Source: Olleya aquimaris (lineage in GTDB: Bacteria > Bacteroidota > Bacteroidia > Flavobacteriales > Flavobacteriaceae). Taken from it: a DNA stretch of 64,000 bases. Below the pieces are notes generated by a model. The model did not search any database. It saw only the letters and a program-made list of their open reading frames with translations, and had not been told where the DNA came from. Position numbers and translations under genes: made by a program. The stretch spans positions 1 through 64,000 of the forward strand of contig NZ_QLLO01000004.1 in NCBI RefSeq assembly GCF_003259525.1, given 5' to 3'. Shown one piece after another: positions 15,899-24,306 of the stretch (positions within the stretch are counted from its first letter, which is position 1; the number at the start of each line of letters is the position of its first letter).

Positions 15899-18154
15899 AT
15901 GAAATCTATTTTTCTTTTTTTAACACTATTAGTGTTATCAGTCAGTGCTTCTGCACAACAAAACAATGTACAAAAAGATTCAACTAAAGTTGAACAATTA
16001 GACGAAGTCTTATTGTCTGCAACCAGAGCAAAAGACAAAACACCAGTTGCTTTTTCAACCATCACCAAAGAGGAGTTAGAATCTATTAACTTAGGTCAAG
16101 ATTTACCAATTTTACTAGATCAATTACCTTCTGTAGTCACTACAAGTGATGCAGGAGCAGGAGTAGGATATACTGGTATTAGAGTTCGTGGAAGTGATGC
16201 TACAAGAGTAAACGTAACTATTAACGGAATTCCTTATAACGATGCAGAAAGCCAAGGAACATTTTGGGTAAATATGCCAGATTTTGTGAGCTCAGTAGAA
16301 GATATTCAGCTACAACGTGGTGTTGGAACTTCTACTAATGGTTCTGGAGCTTTTGGTGCTAGTTTAAACTTAAAAACTCTAAATCCTTCATCTGTTGGGT
16401 ACGCAACTACCACTAATGCTTTTGGTAGTTTTGGTACAAGAAAGCACAATATTAGTATAGGATCTGGTGTTAACAATAACTTTTATGCAGAAGCAAGACT
16501 ATCTAATATTCAAAGTGATGGTTATATAGACAGAGCACGTGCAGATTTAAATAGTTATTATGCAGAAGCTGGATATTTAGATAATAAAACTTCTATCAAA
16601 GCTATTGTTTTTGGTGGGAAAGAAGAAACGTATCAATCATGGTATGGTACACCAGAAGCTGTTGTAAATAATGACAGAGCAGGTATCCAAGCATTTATTG
16701 ACAGAAACTATCCAAGTGATGCTGAAGCTGAAAATCTTTTAAATTCTGGCAGAACCTATAATTATTATACTTACGATAATGAAGTAGATAACTACCAGCA
16801 AACGCATTATCAATTACATGCTTCGCATCAATTTAACTCTAATTTTTCCGCAAATTTATCAGGAAATTTCACAAGAGGTAAAGGGTATTTTGAGCAGTAT
16901 AAAGACGATGAAGAGCTAGGTGACTATTTCCCAAATAGTCCAAATGCTTCTGAGGAAGGTGATGTCATTAGAAGACGTTGGTTGGATAATAATTTTACAG
17001 CTATAGTGTATTCGCTTAACTACAAAAAAAATGACTTAAATCTTTATTTAGGAGGAGGTTACAACACTTATAAAGGAGATCATTTTGGAGAAATCATTTG
17101 GGACTCTTTTGAATCTTCAATTCCTATTAGAAGTAATTATTATTTTAGTTACGGAGATAAGCAAGACTTTAATACCTACGTTAAAGCAGAGTATAATATT
17201 AATGCTAATCTATTCGCTTTATTAGATTTACAATACAGAACCGTTAATTACGAGTCGGTTGGAACAAGTTCTGATTTAGTAAATATTAATGTTAAAGAAA
17301 CGTATAATTTTTTCAATCCTAAATTTGGATTAACCTACAGAATTAATAATTACAACAGTATTTATGGGTCTTATGCAGTAGGAAACAGAGAGCCTAATCG
17401 TGACGATTTAACCAAAAACCCAATCCAACCAAAATCTGAACAATTACATGATTTTGAGTTTGGTTACAAACTGCGTGCTCCAAAGTATTACTTTACTGCT
17501 AATTTGTATTACATGAATTATAAAGATCAATTGGTATTGACTGGAGATTTAGACGATGTTGGTGACCCAATACGACAAAACGTTGCAGATAGTTACAGAG
17601 CTGGTATAGAGCTGCAAGCAGGCTACTCATTCTCTGATAAATTTAGATTGGATGCTAATGCGACCTTTAGTCAAAACAAAATAAAATCGTTTGATTATGT
17701 TGTCTATGATACGCAATACGATCCAAATACGTTTGATACAGTGTCTTATGAGCCAGTTGTTACCACGTTTGAGGATACAGATATTTCGTTTTCGCCAAAT
17801 GTAATTTTCGGAAGTACATTGACGTATTCTCCAATAAAAAACGGAAGTATTGCTTTATTGTCTAAATATGTAGGTCAGCAATTTTTAGACAATACCTCTA
17901 GTGATAGTAAAAGTATGGACGCTTATTTTGTCAATAATTTAAACTTGTCTTACAAAATAAAACCACAATGGATTAAAGAGATAGCTTTAAACCTATTGGT
18001 AAATAATATATTTAATAATGAGTATGTGTCTAATGGATATACCTACAGTTATTTTTATAGACCAGAAAATTCTAATGATGCAGCTATAACAGAAAACTTT
18101 TATTATCCTCAAGCAACCACTAATTTTTTAATGGGAATGACGCTAAAGTTTTAA
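15899..18154 (+). CDS. TonB-dependent receptor, probable thiamine importer
   Basis: Outer-membrane receptor of 751 residues: signal peptide ending SASAQ near residue 20, TonB-box/plug region from about 35 to 155 (LDEVLLSATRAKDKTPVAFS; IRVRGSDATRVNVTINGIPY) and a 22-strand barrel ending in aromatic-rich strands and the terminal MTLKF. It lacks the CarboxypepD-like N-terminal domain of SusC proteins, and no SusD gene follows. The TPP riboswitch in its leader strongly suggests that it takes up thiamine or a phosphorylated form. It ends at its own terminator. Confidence 0.92.
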   Translation: MKSIFLFLTLLVLSVSASAQQNNVQKDSTKVEQLDEVLLSATRAKDKTPVAFSTITKEELESINLGQDLPILLDQLPSVVTTSDAGAGVGYTGIRVRGSDATRVNVTINGIPYNDAESQGTFWVNMPDFVSSVEDIQLQRGVGTSTNGSGAFGASLNLKTLNPSSVGYATTTNAFGSFGTRKHNISIGSGVNNNFYAEARLSNIQSDGYIDRARADLNSYYAEAGYLDNKTSIKAIVFGGKEETYQSWYGTPEAVVNNDRAGIQAFIDRNYPSDAEAENLLNSGRTYNYYTYDNEVDNYQQTHYQLHASHQFNSNFSANLSGNFTRGKGYFEQYKDDEELGDYFPNSPNASEEGDVIRRRWLDNNFTAIVYSLNYKKNDLNLYLGGGYNTYKGDHFGEIIWDSFESSIPIRSNYYFSYGDKQDFNTYVKAEYNINANLFALLDLQYRTVNYESVGTSSDLVNINVKETYNFFNPKFGLTYRINNYNSIYGSYAVGNREPNRDDLTKNPIQPKSEQLHDFEFGYKLRAPKYYFTANLYYMNYKDQLVLTGDLDDVGDPIRQNVADSYRAGIELQAGYSFSDKFRLDANATFSQNKIKSFDYVVYDTQYDPNTFDTVSYEPVVTTFEDTDISFSPNVIFGSTLTYSPIKNGSIALLSKYVGQQFLDNTSSDSKSMDAYFVNNLNLSYKIKPQWIKEIALNLLVNNIFNNEYVSNGYTYSYFYRPENSNDAAITENFYYPQATTNFLMGMTLKF

Positions 18155-18176
18155 TTAAAACATCCAATCTATTATG

Positions 18177-18207
18177 AAAAGCATCTCTTACTAAGAGGTG
18201 CTTTTTT
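18177..18207. terminator. Terminator of the TonB receptor gene
   Basis: AAAAGCATCTCTT pairs with AAGAGGTGCTTTT (one G-T pair) around ACT, followed by a T run. The last T bases overlap the stop codon of the convergent lipoprotein gene. Confidence 0.85.
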
Positions 18208-18652
18208 AGTTGTTGTATACACGGATAACACTTCCGCTAACTTCTACAAAATAAGGCTTTAAGCTAAATTGTCCAGTCGTGCCATCAAAAGGTGCTCCAT
18301 CTACAATATTATAACTGTTATTGTCCTCACAATTACAGGTAGCAGCAATACCCTCTACAGTTAGAGATGAACAGCCAGAAGGAGCATGATTTGGATCTGT
18401 AATTTCAAAAGCAGAATAGGTGTTATTGCCTTTACTGTAAATAACAATTCCGTTGTAGCCAAATGCATTAAGTACTACAAAATTTCCAGGGAATTGTAAG
18501 TTATTGTATTGCGGTAATGCTGTATTAATAGAATCCAAAGTATCAAAAGCAATATTTGGTATATAGTTGTTGTTATTGTCATTGTCATCATTTTTTTGAC
18601 AAGACAAAATTAAAGACACACAGAAAACAATTGTAAATAAAGACCTTTTCAT
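18206..18652 (-). CDS. Lipoprotein with Rieske-like fold
   Basis: Lipoprotein of 148 residues with lipobox LILSC (Cys18) and an Asp/Asn-rich spacer. The rest follows the Rieske layout: AFEITDPNH, a short cysteine-bearing stretch (SGCSS), CNCED where a second ligand pair would be, then YNIVDGAPFDG and KPYFVEVSGSVIRVY. The canonical CxH...CxxH ligands are not intact, so it may bind no [2Fe-2S] cluster, or use another arrangement. It is an isolated gene; its function is unknown. Confidence 0.75.
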   Translation of the reverse strand: MKRSLFTIVFCVSLILSCQKNDDNDNNNNYIPNIAFDTLDSINTALPQYNNLQFPGNFVVLNAFGYNGIVIYSKGNNTYSAFEITDPNHAPSGCSSLTVEGIAATCNCEDNNSYNIVDGAPFDGTTGQFSLKPYFVEVSGSVIRVYNN

Positions 18653-18718
18653 AACTAATTTATAATGTTTTATAGCATTGCAATTTACAATAAATACAAC
18701 GTTGAATTAAATATTTTG

Positions 18719-18726
18719 TATATTTG
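18719..18726 (+). promoter_or_regulatory. Probable -7 element of the greA promoter
   Basis: TATATTTG matches TAnnTTTG exactly. The nearest TTG (18702-18704) is only 14 bp upstream, so the -33 box is weak. A start about 7 bp downstream would place the transcript's 5' end at the first leader hairpin. Confidence 0.5.
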
Positions 18727-18732
18727 TAATAC

Positions 18733-18757
18733 AAAATCTCGTGTCGACGAGATTTTT
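18733..18757 (+). promoter_or_regulatory. First hairpin in the greA leader
   Basis: AAAATCTCGT pairs with ACGAGATTTT around GTCG, followed by one more T. If transcription starts at the TATATTTG box the hairpin is at the extreme 5' end, which fits a stability element or processing signal better than termination. Confidence 0.5.
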
Positions 18758-18764
18758 GTGTTTA

Positions 18765-18791
18765 ACGCTAATTTGTAATAGCGTCTTTTTT
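18765..18791 (+). terminator. Terminator-like hairpin in the greA leader (possible attenuator)
   Basis: ACGCTA pairs with TAGCGT around an 8-nt loop and is followed by CTTTTTT, 18 bp before the greA ATG. The receptor gene upstream already has its own terminator, and the gene between is on the other strand, so this hairpin probably acts on the greA transcript itself. Confidence 0.55.
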
Positions 18792-18808
18792 ATTTAAACG
18801 AAAAAACT

Positions 18809-19282
18809 ATGAGTAAAGTATCTTATTATACCGCAGAAGGATTAAAAAAGTTGCGTGAAGAGTTGAAGCAACTAAAAGATGTAGAGCGCGTAAAAGCATC
18901 AAAAGCAATTGCGGAAGCAAGAGATAAAGGTGATTTAAGTGAAAATGCCGAATATGATGCAGCAAAAGAAGCTCAAGGCATGTTAGAAATGCGTATCTCT
19001 AAATTAGAAGACCAATTAGCAGGAGCGCGTGTTATTGACGAGTCCCAAATGGACACGTCTAAAATATTAGTGTTATCTAAAGTAAAAATTAAAAACCAAA
19101 CCAATGGTATGGAAATGGTCTATACTTTAGTGGCAGATGGTGAAGCCGATTTAGCATCTGGAAAAATTTCTGTTAATAGCCCAATTGGTAAAGGACTATT
19201 AGGTAAATCTGTTGGTGATGTTGCCGAAATCCAAGTGCCTAATGGTACCATGAAATTTGATATTATCGAAATTAGCCGATAA
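18809..19282 (+). CDS. greA: Transcription elongation factor GreA
   Basis: Complete GreA of 157 residues. The N-terminal coiled coil carries the catalytic tip DKGDLSENAEYDAAKEAQG (about 39-57), and the C-terminal FKBP-like domain ends with the conserved SPIGKGLLGKSVGD and VPNGTMKFDIIEI. It rescues backtracked RNA polymerase by stimulating transcript cleavage. It follows a leader with two hairpins and is closed by a terminator before the HIT gene. Confidence 0.98.
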   Translation: MSKVSYYTAEGLKKLREELKQLKDVERVKASKAIAEARDKGDLSENAEYDAAKEAQGMLEMRISKLEDQLAGARVIDESQMDTSKILVLSKVKIKNQTNGMEMVYTLVADGEADLASGKISVNSPIGKGLLGKSVGDVAEIQVPNGTMKFDIIEISR

Positions 19283-19331
19283 TCTATATTTGTTCACTGT
19301 GTACAGTTCAAGTGAGCAAAAGACACAACCT

Positions 19332-19387
19332 AAAAAAGATTCCTCTTTATACTGAAACATTTTTCATATAAGCGGGAATCTTTTTTT
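19332..19387 (+). terminator. Long-stem terminator after greA
   Basis: AAAAAAGATTCC (19332-19343) pairs perfectly with GGAATCTTTTTT (19375-19386). The 31-nt loop can itself fold (TGAAA/TTTCA). Confidence 0.8.
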
Positions 19388-19414
19388 ATCTTTAATGTTT
19401 AAATCAATTTAGTT

Positions 19415-19804
19415 ATGGCATCAATATTCACAAAAATAGTTAATGGAGAAATTCCTTGTTATAAAGTTGCAGAAACCAAAGATTTTTTAGCTTTTTTAGA
19501 TGTTAATCCCAATGCTAAAGGACACACTTTGTGTATACCTAAAAAGGAAGTAGATAAACTGTTTGATTTAGATGAAGCCACCTATAATGGTTTAATGCAA
19601 TTTTCCAGAACTGTAGCTATTGCTTTAGAAAAAACAGTCCCTTGCAAACGCATAGGTGTAAGTGTTATTGGATTAGAAGTGCCTCATGTACACGTACATT
19701 TAATTCCGTTAAACTCTATGGAAGATGCACGTTTTATAAACAAAGTGTCTTTAACTAAAGATCAGTTTGAAGACTTAGCTAAAGCAATACAGTCTAATTT
19801 ATAA
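19415..19804 (+). CDS. HIT family protein
   Basis: Protein of 129 residues in the histidine-triad superfamily, with the nucleotide-binding signature HVHVHLIPL near residue 90 and the N-terminal IFTKIVNGEIPCYKVAE. HINT-type members hydrolyse nucleotide phosphoramidates such as AMP-lysine. Its last 6 bp overlap the end of the convergent zinc-ribbon gene. Confidence 0.93.
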   Translation: MASIFTKIVNGEIPCYKVAETKDFLAFLDVNPNAKGHTLCIPKKEVDKLFDLDEATYNGLMQFSRTVAIALEKTVPCKRIGVSVIGLEVPHVHVHLIPLNSMEDARFINKVSLTKDQFEDLAKAIQSNL

Positions 19805-20146
19805 TTTATAAATAGTAATACCAATTACAGAAGCAGTGATTGCTACAGTAGCAACTAATATAATCCAAAATAAACCTTTATATTTTTTTGAAGCTTTTTT
19901 AGGCTGAAAAGCCTTCATTTGGTAATCGTAAACACGTTCAATATCATCGGTCCATTGTGAGGGATAAATTTTAGTATTACAGACTGTACAATGCATTTCG
20001 GTATCAACGTCTTTAGTAATACTTTTATAAAAAGCAGTTTCTACAAAACGTTGTTTAAAGGTAATTTGTAAACCTGTTTTACTAAAACATTCTGGACAAT
20101 GGTTGTTTAAATTAACAGACTTTATAGTAATTAGTTTTTCAGACAT
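19799..20146 (-). CDS. Zinc-ribbon membrane protein, hypothetical
   Basis: Protein of 115 residues with two CxxC pairs (CPEC at about 17 and CTVC at about 53) that can form a zinc ribbon, a basic linker (KKASKKYK) and one C-terminal membrane helix (about 91-113). It is a tail-anchored arrangement with the ribbon probably in the cytoplasm. I do not recognise a named family. Its ATG directly follows the stop of the histidine kinase gene (adjacent bases), so the two are cotranscribed and may work together. Confidence 0.75.
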   Translation of the reverse strand: MSEKLITIKSVNLNNHCPECFSKTGLQITFKQRFVETAFYKSITKDVDTEMHCTVCNTKIYPSQWTDDIERVYDYQMKAFQPKKASKKYKGLFWIILVATVAITASVIGITIYKL

Positions 20147-21307
20147 TTATATTGTTTTTAGGCTCATTAGCATCGTCGTACCTTTTCCAATTTCCGAGTG
20201 TAATACTCTTATTTTTCCGTTATGAAAATCTTCAACTATACGTTTTGCTAAAGATAATCCCAGTCCCCAACCACGTTTTTTAGTGGTGTAACCTGGTTGA
20301 AAAATAGAATTGTATTCTGTTTTACTAATACCTTTACCTGTATCTATTACTGTAACGTTTACTTGCTGCTCTATTTGAGTGATTTTAATTTGTAAATCAC
20401 CTCTTCCTTTCATGGCATCAATAGCATTTTTCACTAAATTTTCTATGGTCCAACCATAGAGTTGTTTATTTAAATTAACATAAATAGGATGCTCTGGTAC
20501 TTCAATATCAAAATTGATAAGTTTGGACGATCGCGTTTTTAAATAATCAAACGCTTCTTGTGTTTCGGCAACAATATCTGCTTTTTCAAGAGTTGGTAAA
20601 GAGCCTATTTTGCTAAATCGTTCTGTAATAGTTTGTAAACGATGGATATCTTTTTCTATTTCTTTAATATATTCTGGATTGGTGTTTTCGCTTTTTAAAA
20701 TTTCTGTCCAACCAATTAAGGAAGATAAAGGTGTGCCAATTTGATGCGCAGTTTCTTTTGCCATTCCAGACCACAATTTATTTTGAGTTGCAATTTTAGA
20801 ACTTCGATAAAAAAAGTAAACCACTGCTGCAAACAAAACTATAATTAGTAAAAGCGCTAAAGGATAATATTTAAGTTTGTTTAATAGTGGCGAGTTTCCA
20901 TAATACAGCGTAGAATATAATTCGTCTTTATAGCGTATTTCTATTGGTGGATTTTCAGTTTTAAACTGCTCTATAAGTTTGTTTTTATGCTTTGCTAAAA
21001 ATAAAGAATCAGATAAGCCATTAGTTTCAATATTGCTGTAACTACTTACCGTTTCATCTTTATAAATAACAATAATTGGTGTGGTAGTATTACTGTTTAA
21101 TATTTTTATTAGTAAATCTATATCTGTATCGTCTTCTGCTTCAATAAAGTTTTCTTGTGCCTGACTCCATATTTCCATTTTAGCACGTTCTTCTGCTTTA
21201 AACTTTTGAAAAAACACATAGGTATTCCATAAGATTAAAGAAATAATAGCAAAAGAGGCAACAATTATAATCCAGCGAATAAGCTGACGATGTTTAGTAA
21301 AAAACAT
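20147..21307 (-). CDS. Membrane sensor histidine kinase
   Basis: Protein of 386 residues: membrane helix 11-33, a periplasmic sensor region of about 110 residues, second helix 148-168, then a HisKA domain with H188 in MAKETAHQIGTPLSSL. The HATPase domain follows, with N box ENLVKNAIDAM, G1 VIDTGKGI and G2 RGWGLGLSLAKRI. The HQIGTP form of the H box is common in Bacteroidota kinases. No response regulator is adjacent, so it is an orphan whose partner must be elsewhere. The ligand is unknown. Confidence 0.92.
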   Translation of the reverse strand: MFFTKHRQLIRWIIIVASFAIISLILWNTYVFFQKFKAEERAKMEIWSQAQENFIEAEDDTDIDLLIKILNSNTTTPIIVIYKDETVSSYSNIETNGLSDSLFLAKHKNKLIEQFKTENPPIEIRYKDELYSTLYYGNSPLLNKLKYYPLALLLIIVLFAAVVYFFYRSSKIATQNKLWSGMAKETAHQIGTPLSSLIGWTEILKSENTNPEYIKEIEKDIHRLQTITERFSKIGSLPTLEKADIVAETQEAFDYLKTRSSKLINFDIEVPEHPIYVNLNKQLYGWTIENLVKNAIDAMKGRGDLQIKITQIEQQVNVTVIDTGKGISKTEYNSIFQPGYTTKKRGWGLGLSLAKRIVEDFHNGKIRVLHSEIGKGTTMLMSLKTI

Positions 21308-21401
21308 GATGGTTAATTTTTGTTGTTAATATAATGCAAATCTGTTAATAATATTGTGGGAGTTGGTCAGTAATTCACTTTTAGTTGCGTGTCAGATTAC
21401 G

Positions 21402-21409
21402 TATTTTTG
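21402..21409 (+). promoter_or_regulatory. -7 element of the flavin reductase gene
   Basis: TATTTTTG matches TAnnTTTG and lies 18 bp before the ATG at 21428. It lies downstream of an earlier in-frame ATG at 21389, which supports the later start. Confidence 0.5.
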
Positions 21410-21427
21410 CTAAAACTAATAGATAGT

Positions 21428-22282
21428 ATGTTATCATTTTCACCTCAAGAGTTTTCTACTGCAAAATTACATGGTTATTTACTTAGTGCTGTAGCACCAA
21501 GACCAATTGCGTTTGCTAGTACTGTAGATGCTAATGGCAACCCAAATTTATCACCTTTTAGTTTTTTTAATGTTTTTAGTGCTAATCCACCAATTTTAAT
21601 TTTTTCGCCTGCACGTCGTGTAAGAGATAACACAACAAAGCATACGTTAGAAAATGCTGAAGCAACAAAAGAAGTAGTTATAAATGTGGTAAATCATGAC
21701 ATTGTACAACAAATGTCATTAAGTAGTACAGAGTATCCAGAAGGTGTTAACGAATTTGAAAAAGCTGGTTTAACCATGCTTAAGTCAGAGGTGGTAAAAC
21801 CGTTTAGAGTGGCCGAAAGTCCTGTGCAAATGGAATGTAAGGTTAATGAGATTATCCATTTAGGAAAAGAAGCAGGAGCGGGAAACTTAATTATCTGTGA
21901 AGTGGTTAAAATGCATATATCTGAAGCTGTTTTAGATGAAAACAATGCTATAGACCAAAATAAACTAGATTTAGTTGCAAGAGCTGGTGGTAGCTATTAT
22001 AGTCGTGCAAAATCTGGTTTTTTTGAAATCCCTAAACCTTTATCTACATTAGGAATAGGTGTTGATGCTTTGCCAAAAAGAATAAGAGAAAGCGCTGTTT
22101 TAACAGGAAACGATTTAGGGTTATTAGGAAATGTTGAAAACTTACCTGAAGAAAAAGACATTCAGGCTTTTAAAAACCAACATAATTTAAGTTCTTTATC
22201 CACAGAAGAAAAACATAAAAAAGCAAAAGACTTTTTAAGTTTTAATGATGTTGAAAGCGCATGGAAAATGTTATTATCGTAA
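21428..22282 (+). CDS. Flavin reductase-like FMN-binding split-barrel protein
   Basis: Protein of 284 residues whose first 200 form a flavin-reductase split barrel: GYLLSAVAPRPIAFASTVD, NLSPFSFFNVFSANPP and ARRVRDNTTKHT are the typical FMN-contact segments. The C-terminal 80 residues are a helical extension common in Bacteroidota versions. It likely binds FMN; the substrate is unknown. An in-frame ATG 39 nt upstream precedes the promoter box and is unlikely to be used. Confidence 0.88.
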   Translation: MLSFSPQEFSTAKLHGYLLSAVAPRPIAFASTVDANGNPNLSPFSFFNVFSANPPILIFSPARRVRDNTTKHTLENAEATKEVVINVVNHDIVQQMSLSSTEYPEGVNEFEKAGLTMLKSEVVKPFRVAESPVQMECKVNEIIHLGKEAGAGNLIICEVVKMHISEAVLDENNAIDQNKLDLVARAGGSYYSRAKSGFFEIPKPLSTLGIGVDALPKRIRESAVLTGNDLGLLGNVENLPEEKDIQAFKNQHNLSSLSTEEKHKKAKDFLSFNDVESAWKMLLS

Positions 22283-22327
22283 ATTAGCGATACCAAATTA
22301 GACGAATATTTAATAATTATATAGAAA

Positions 22328-22705
22328 ATGGAAGTACAAGGAAAAGTAAAACTAGTAGGAGAAACACAAACTTTTGGTAGTAACGGATTTAGAAAAAGAG
22401 AATTAGTAATCACTACAGAAGAGCAGTATCCACAGCATATTTTAGTTGAGTTTGTTCAAGATAAGTGTGACTTATTAAACAACTATCAAGTTGGACAAGA
22501 TGTAAAAGTAAATATTAATTTACGTGGTAGAGAGTGGGTTAACCCTCAAGGTGAAACAAAATATTTTAACTCTATCCAAGGATGGCGTATAGAAGCTTTA
22601 CAAACTGGTGCACCACAACAAGGTATGCCTGAAGTACCACCAGCACAAGCTTTTGAACCTGCAACTAATGTAAATGAAGAAGATCACGACGATCTACCGT
22701 TTTAA
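22328..22705 (+). CDS. DUF3127 domain protein
   Basis: Protein of 125 residues. Residues 1-95 match DUF3127 (MEVQGKVKLVGETQTF; FRKRELVITTEEQYPQHI), a compact beta fold reminiscent of OB-fold ssDNA-binding proteins, with an acidic, Pro-rich tail ending EEDHDDLPF. That tail resembles the SSB C-terminal peptide (acidic, ending DDLPF), which recruits partners in true SSB proteins. A DNA-binding or replication-related role is therefore plausible but not shown. Confidence 0.85.
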   Translation: MEVQGKVKLVGETQTFGSNGFRKRELVITTEEQYPQHILVEFVQDKCDLLNNYQVGQDVKVNINLRGREWVNPQGETKYFNSIQGWRIEALQTGAPQQGMPEVPPAQAFEPATNVNEEDHDDLPF

Positions 22706-22729
22706 GATTACATAAAAATGTATAATATA

Positions 22730-22763
22730 AAGCCTTAAAGTTTTAAACTTTGAGGCTTTTTTT
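22730..22763 (+). terminator. Terminator of the DUF3127 gene
   Basis: AAGCCTTAAAG pairs with CTTTGAGGCTT around TTTTAAA and is followed by a T run. Confidence 0.85.
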
Positions 22764-23042
22764 AATCAAAAAAGTCTTGCTAGTTACACAAGACTTTAAG
22801 AATAGTGGTTTTAGTCTTTAAACTCAAACTTTAAAAAAGTAATGATGAATTGATTTGTAATTAAAAGACTAATATAAAGGTCTATAAAATTATGATAAAT
22901 TCAAAGTAATGCATTGATATTTAACACTCTATAGCTAATATTTGTGTTTGTATTTTAGATGGTATTGCTATTTTAACAGTCTTACCTTATTATTTTTGAG
23001 AGTTATTTGTTATTTTTTGATTGAAAAAGAACACCTACCCAA
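22764..23042. other. Intergenic region before aat, with a minus-facing hairpin
   Basis: The stretch is AT-rich and without a gene. AAAGTCTTG (22771-22779) pairs with CAAGACTTT (22789-22797); read on minus it is followed by a T run, so it could stop antisense transcription entering from the tag/aat side. TATTTTTG at 22991-22998 is a candidate -7 box for aat. Confidence 0.5.
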
Positions 23043-23669
23043 ATGAATTTTTTAAATAGTCAAAATTACTTTCCTGATGTATCTCAAGCTACAGACGATG
23101 GTTTGTTAGCTGTAGGTGGAGATTTAAGTCCAGAACGATTGTTATCTGCTTATAAAAACGGAATTTTTCCATGGTTTGATAATGATGACACGATACTTTG
23201 GTGGTCTCCAGACCCAAGATTTGTATTGTTTCCTGAAGACTTAAAGGTTTCAAAAAGTATGAAACAAGTCTTACGTAATACTGATTTTAAAATTACCATG
23301 AATCAAGATTTTGAATCTGTCATCAAAGCTTGTGCTAATGCTAAACGACCTGGTCAAGAAGATACGTGGATAACTAAAGGAATGATAGAAGCCTATACCA
23401 AATTACACCAATTAGGATACGCAAAGTCTATAGAAGTTTGGCAGGATAATAAATTAGTAGGAGGTTTTTATGGTGTAGATTTAAATAATGGTGTGTTTTG
23501 CGGAGAAAGTATGTTTACAACTGTTAGCAATGCAAGTAAAGCAGGTTTTATTAGTTTTATTCAGTATACAGATTACCAACTTATAGATTGTCAGGTGTAC
23601 ACCCATCATTTAGAAAGTTTAGGAGCAATTGAAATCCCTAGAGAAGAATTTTTGAAATTTTTAATTTAA
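23043..23669 (+). CDS. aat: Leucyl/phenylalanyl-tRNA-protein transferase
   Basis: Full-length Aat of 208 residues: FPDVSQATDDGLLAVGGDLS at the N-terminus, FPWFDNDDTILWWSPDPRFV and GGFYGVDLNNGVFCGESMF. It adds Leu or Phe to N-terminal Lys/Arg of proteins, marking them for ClpAP in the N-degron pathway. Its 3' end overlaps the convergent tag gene by 4 bp. Confidence 0.96.
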   Translation: MNFLNSQNYFPDVSQATDDGLLAVGGDLSPERLLSAYKNGIFPWFDNDDTILWWSPDPRFVLFPEDLKVSKSMKQVLRNTDFKITMNQDFESVIKACANAKRPGQEDTWITKGMIEAYTKLHQLGYAKSIEVWQDNKLVGGFYGVDLNNGVFCGESMFTTVSNASKAGFISFIQYTDYQLIDCQVYTHHLESLGAIEIPREEFLKFLI

Positions 23670-24229
23670 ACCTCGTTATACCTGAAGCAGTCAACTTCAT
23701 GATCGTTAACCATTCCTGTAGCTTGCATATGTGCATAAACTACTGTGCTTCCTACAAATTTAAAACCTCGTTTTTTTAAATCTTTACTTAAAGCATCGCT
23801 AATGGCTGTGTTTGCAGGCGCATCCTTATAGTGTTTTAGTTTATTTTTAATAGGTTTTCCATCTACAAAACCCCAAATGTATTTGCTAAAGCTGCCAAAT
23901 TCATTTTGAATATCCATAAATAATTTAGCGTTAGTTACGGTTGCTCTAACTTTTAATTTATTTCTGATAATTCCTTCGTTTTGAAGTAGCTCTTGAATTT
24001 TATCTTCGGTATAATTAGCAATTTTTTTGTAATCAAAATTATCAAAAGCAGCCCTAAAGTTTTCGCGTTTACGCAAAATAGTAATCCAACTTAAACCTGC
24101 TTGAAATGTTTCTAAAGTTAAAAACTCAAATAAGGTGTCATCATCATAAACCGGAACTCCCCATTCTTGATCATGATAAGCTTCGTATAAGTCGTTGCTA
24201 ACACACCAACCACATTTATGTTTTGTCAT
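23666..24229 (-). CDS. tag: DNA-3-methyladenine glycosylase I
   Basis: Tag protein of 187 residues with the conserved start CGWCVSNDLYEAYHDQEWG, the zinc ligands (Cys near the N-terminus, and His/Cys in HMQATGMVNDHEVDCFRY) and the core LSWITILRKRENFRAAFDNF. It excises 3-methyladenine in base-excision repair. The ATG is about 80 bp from the divergent thioredoxin-like gene. Confidence 0.96.
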   Translation of the reverse strand: MTKHKCGWCVSNDLYEAYHDQEWGVPVYDDDTLFEFLTLETFQAGLSWITILRKRENFRAAFDNFDYKKIANYTEDKIQELLQNEGIIRNKLKVRATVTNAKLFMDIQNEFGSFSKYIWGFVDGKPIKNKLKHYKDAPANTAISDALSKDLKKRGFKFVGSTVVYAHMQATGMVNDHEVDCFRYNEV

Positions 24230-24294
24230 TGTAAGGAATTTATATAATCTCCACTAATGTAGCAACAGTAACTTAAAAAACATAATAGTTACTG

Positions 24295-24302
24295 TATTTT
24301 TG
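24295..24302 (+). promoter_or_regulatory. -7 element very close to the thioredoxin-like start codon
   Basis: TATTTTTG matches TAnnTTTG and ends 5 bp before the ATG at 24307, so the transcript could be leaderless. Confidence 0.45.
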
Positions 24303-24306
24303 TATT

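Noticed and set aside
18733-18757. First greA leader hairpin as a terminator
   Set aside because: It would lie at the transcript's 5' end if the nearby -7 box is used, too early for intrinsic termination, and it has only a short T run.
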